Below are positions 63,846 through 64,000 of a stretch of 64,000 nt of DNA, piece after piece (within the stretch, counting starts at the first letter, position 1; every line of letters starts with the position of its first letter). A program made the translations under genes and the position numbers. The DNA is from Sepiola atlantica (Eukaryota > Mollusca > Cephalopoda > Sepiida > Sepiolidae). The notes beneath the pieces are model-generated. The model searched no databases, was not told where the DNA came from, and saw nothing but the letters and a program-made list of their open reading frames with translations. Location of the stretch: the NCBI GenBank assembly GCA_963556195.1, contig OY744533.1, positions 45,432,913 through 45,496,912 on the forward strand, read 5' to 3'.

Positions 63846-64000
63846 TTTTTAAAAAATACAACTTAATCAGATTAGGTAAAATGAGCACGATTTTCTGATT
63901 CAGTGCAAAGAAACTGGGCCCAAATCAAATATTACATGTTAGACCTTAAATCAGTGCAGATTAATGTTATACATTTATGATTAAGATAAGTGGGACCCAC

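Overview
The window looks like a gene-poor, repeat-saturated stretch of a large invertebrate genome. The density of (AT)n, (GA)n and (AC)n microsatellites, tRNA- and 5S-derived SINEs, decayed LINEs, Tc1/mariner remnants and MITEs, and a young BEL/Pao element, is what I would expect from a coleoid cephalopod such as Octopus. That assignment is inference from repeat flavour; no host gene, rRNA or tRNA gene gives a species marker. I could not recognise a single host protein-coding exon, so the region is probably intergenic or intronic.

Layout. 1-6 kb: tandem AT-rich repeats, a small inverted-repeat element with a telomere-like interior, a tRNA-like SINE, a minisatellite and two long hairpins. 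6-13 kb: tRNA-derived SINE pieces, a second minisatellite block, two Tc1/mariner-type MITEs (one with a transposase tail), a 5S-rRNA-headed SINE and two opposed tRNA-SINEs whose central domain folds like a hammerhead core. 13-22 kb: a MITE family, a 530-bp tandem duplication, two DD37D-type mariner pseudogenes, and a series of long hairpins ending in a 238-bp inverted repeat with identical arms. 24-30 kb: fragments of at least four non-LTR retrotransposons, one with a clear target-site duplication. 30-37 kb: unclassified dispersed repeats, many seen in both orientations elsewhere in the window, and paired fragments of a short conserved reading frame next to (AT)n. 38.0-42.2 kb: a BEL/Pao LTR retrotransposon with near-identical 349-bp LTRs; its centre is deleted, but RNase H, integrase and a C-terminal PHD finger are open. 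42-48 kb: two opposed copies of one LINE and a nested insertion. 48-53 kb: SINEs (tRNA-, 5S- and U2-snRNA-related), a Helitron-like end and a GATA-type minisatellite. 54-64 kb: a 450-bp hairpin, a 2.4-kb decayed LINE with endonuclease, RT and tail, further SINE copies, and AT-rich DNA without recognisable genes.

The only long open reading frame is the BEL pol remnant. The observations most worth following are its PHD finger, which keeps the histone-H3K4me3 cage residues; the young insertion despite the internal deletion; the near-perfect long hairpins bordered by AT microsatellites; covarying hammerhead-like and Helitron-like structures; and SINEs with 5S and U2 heads.
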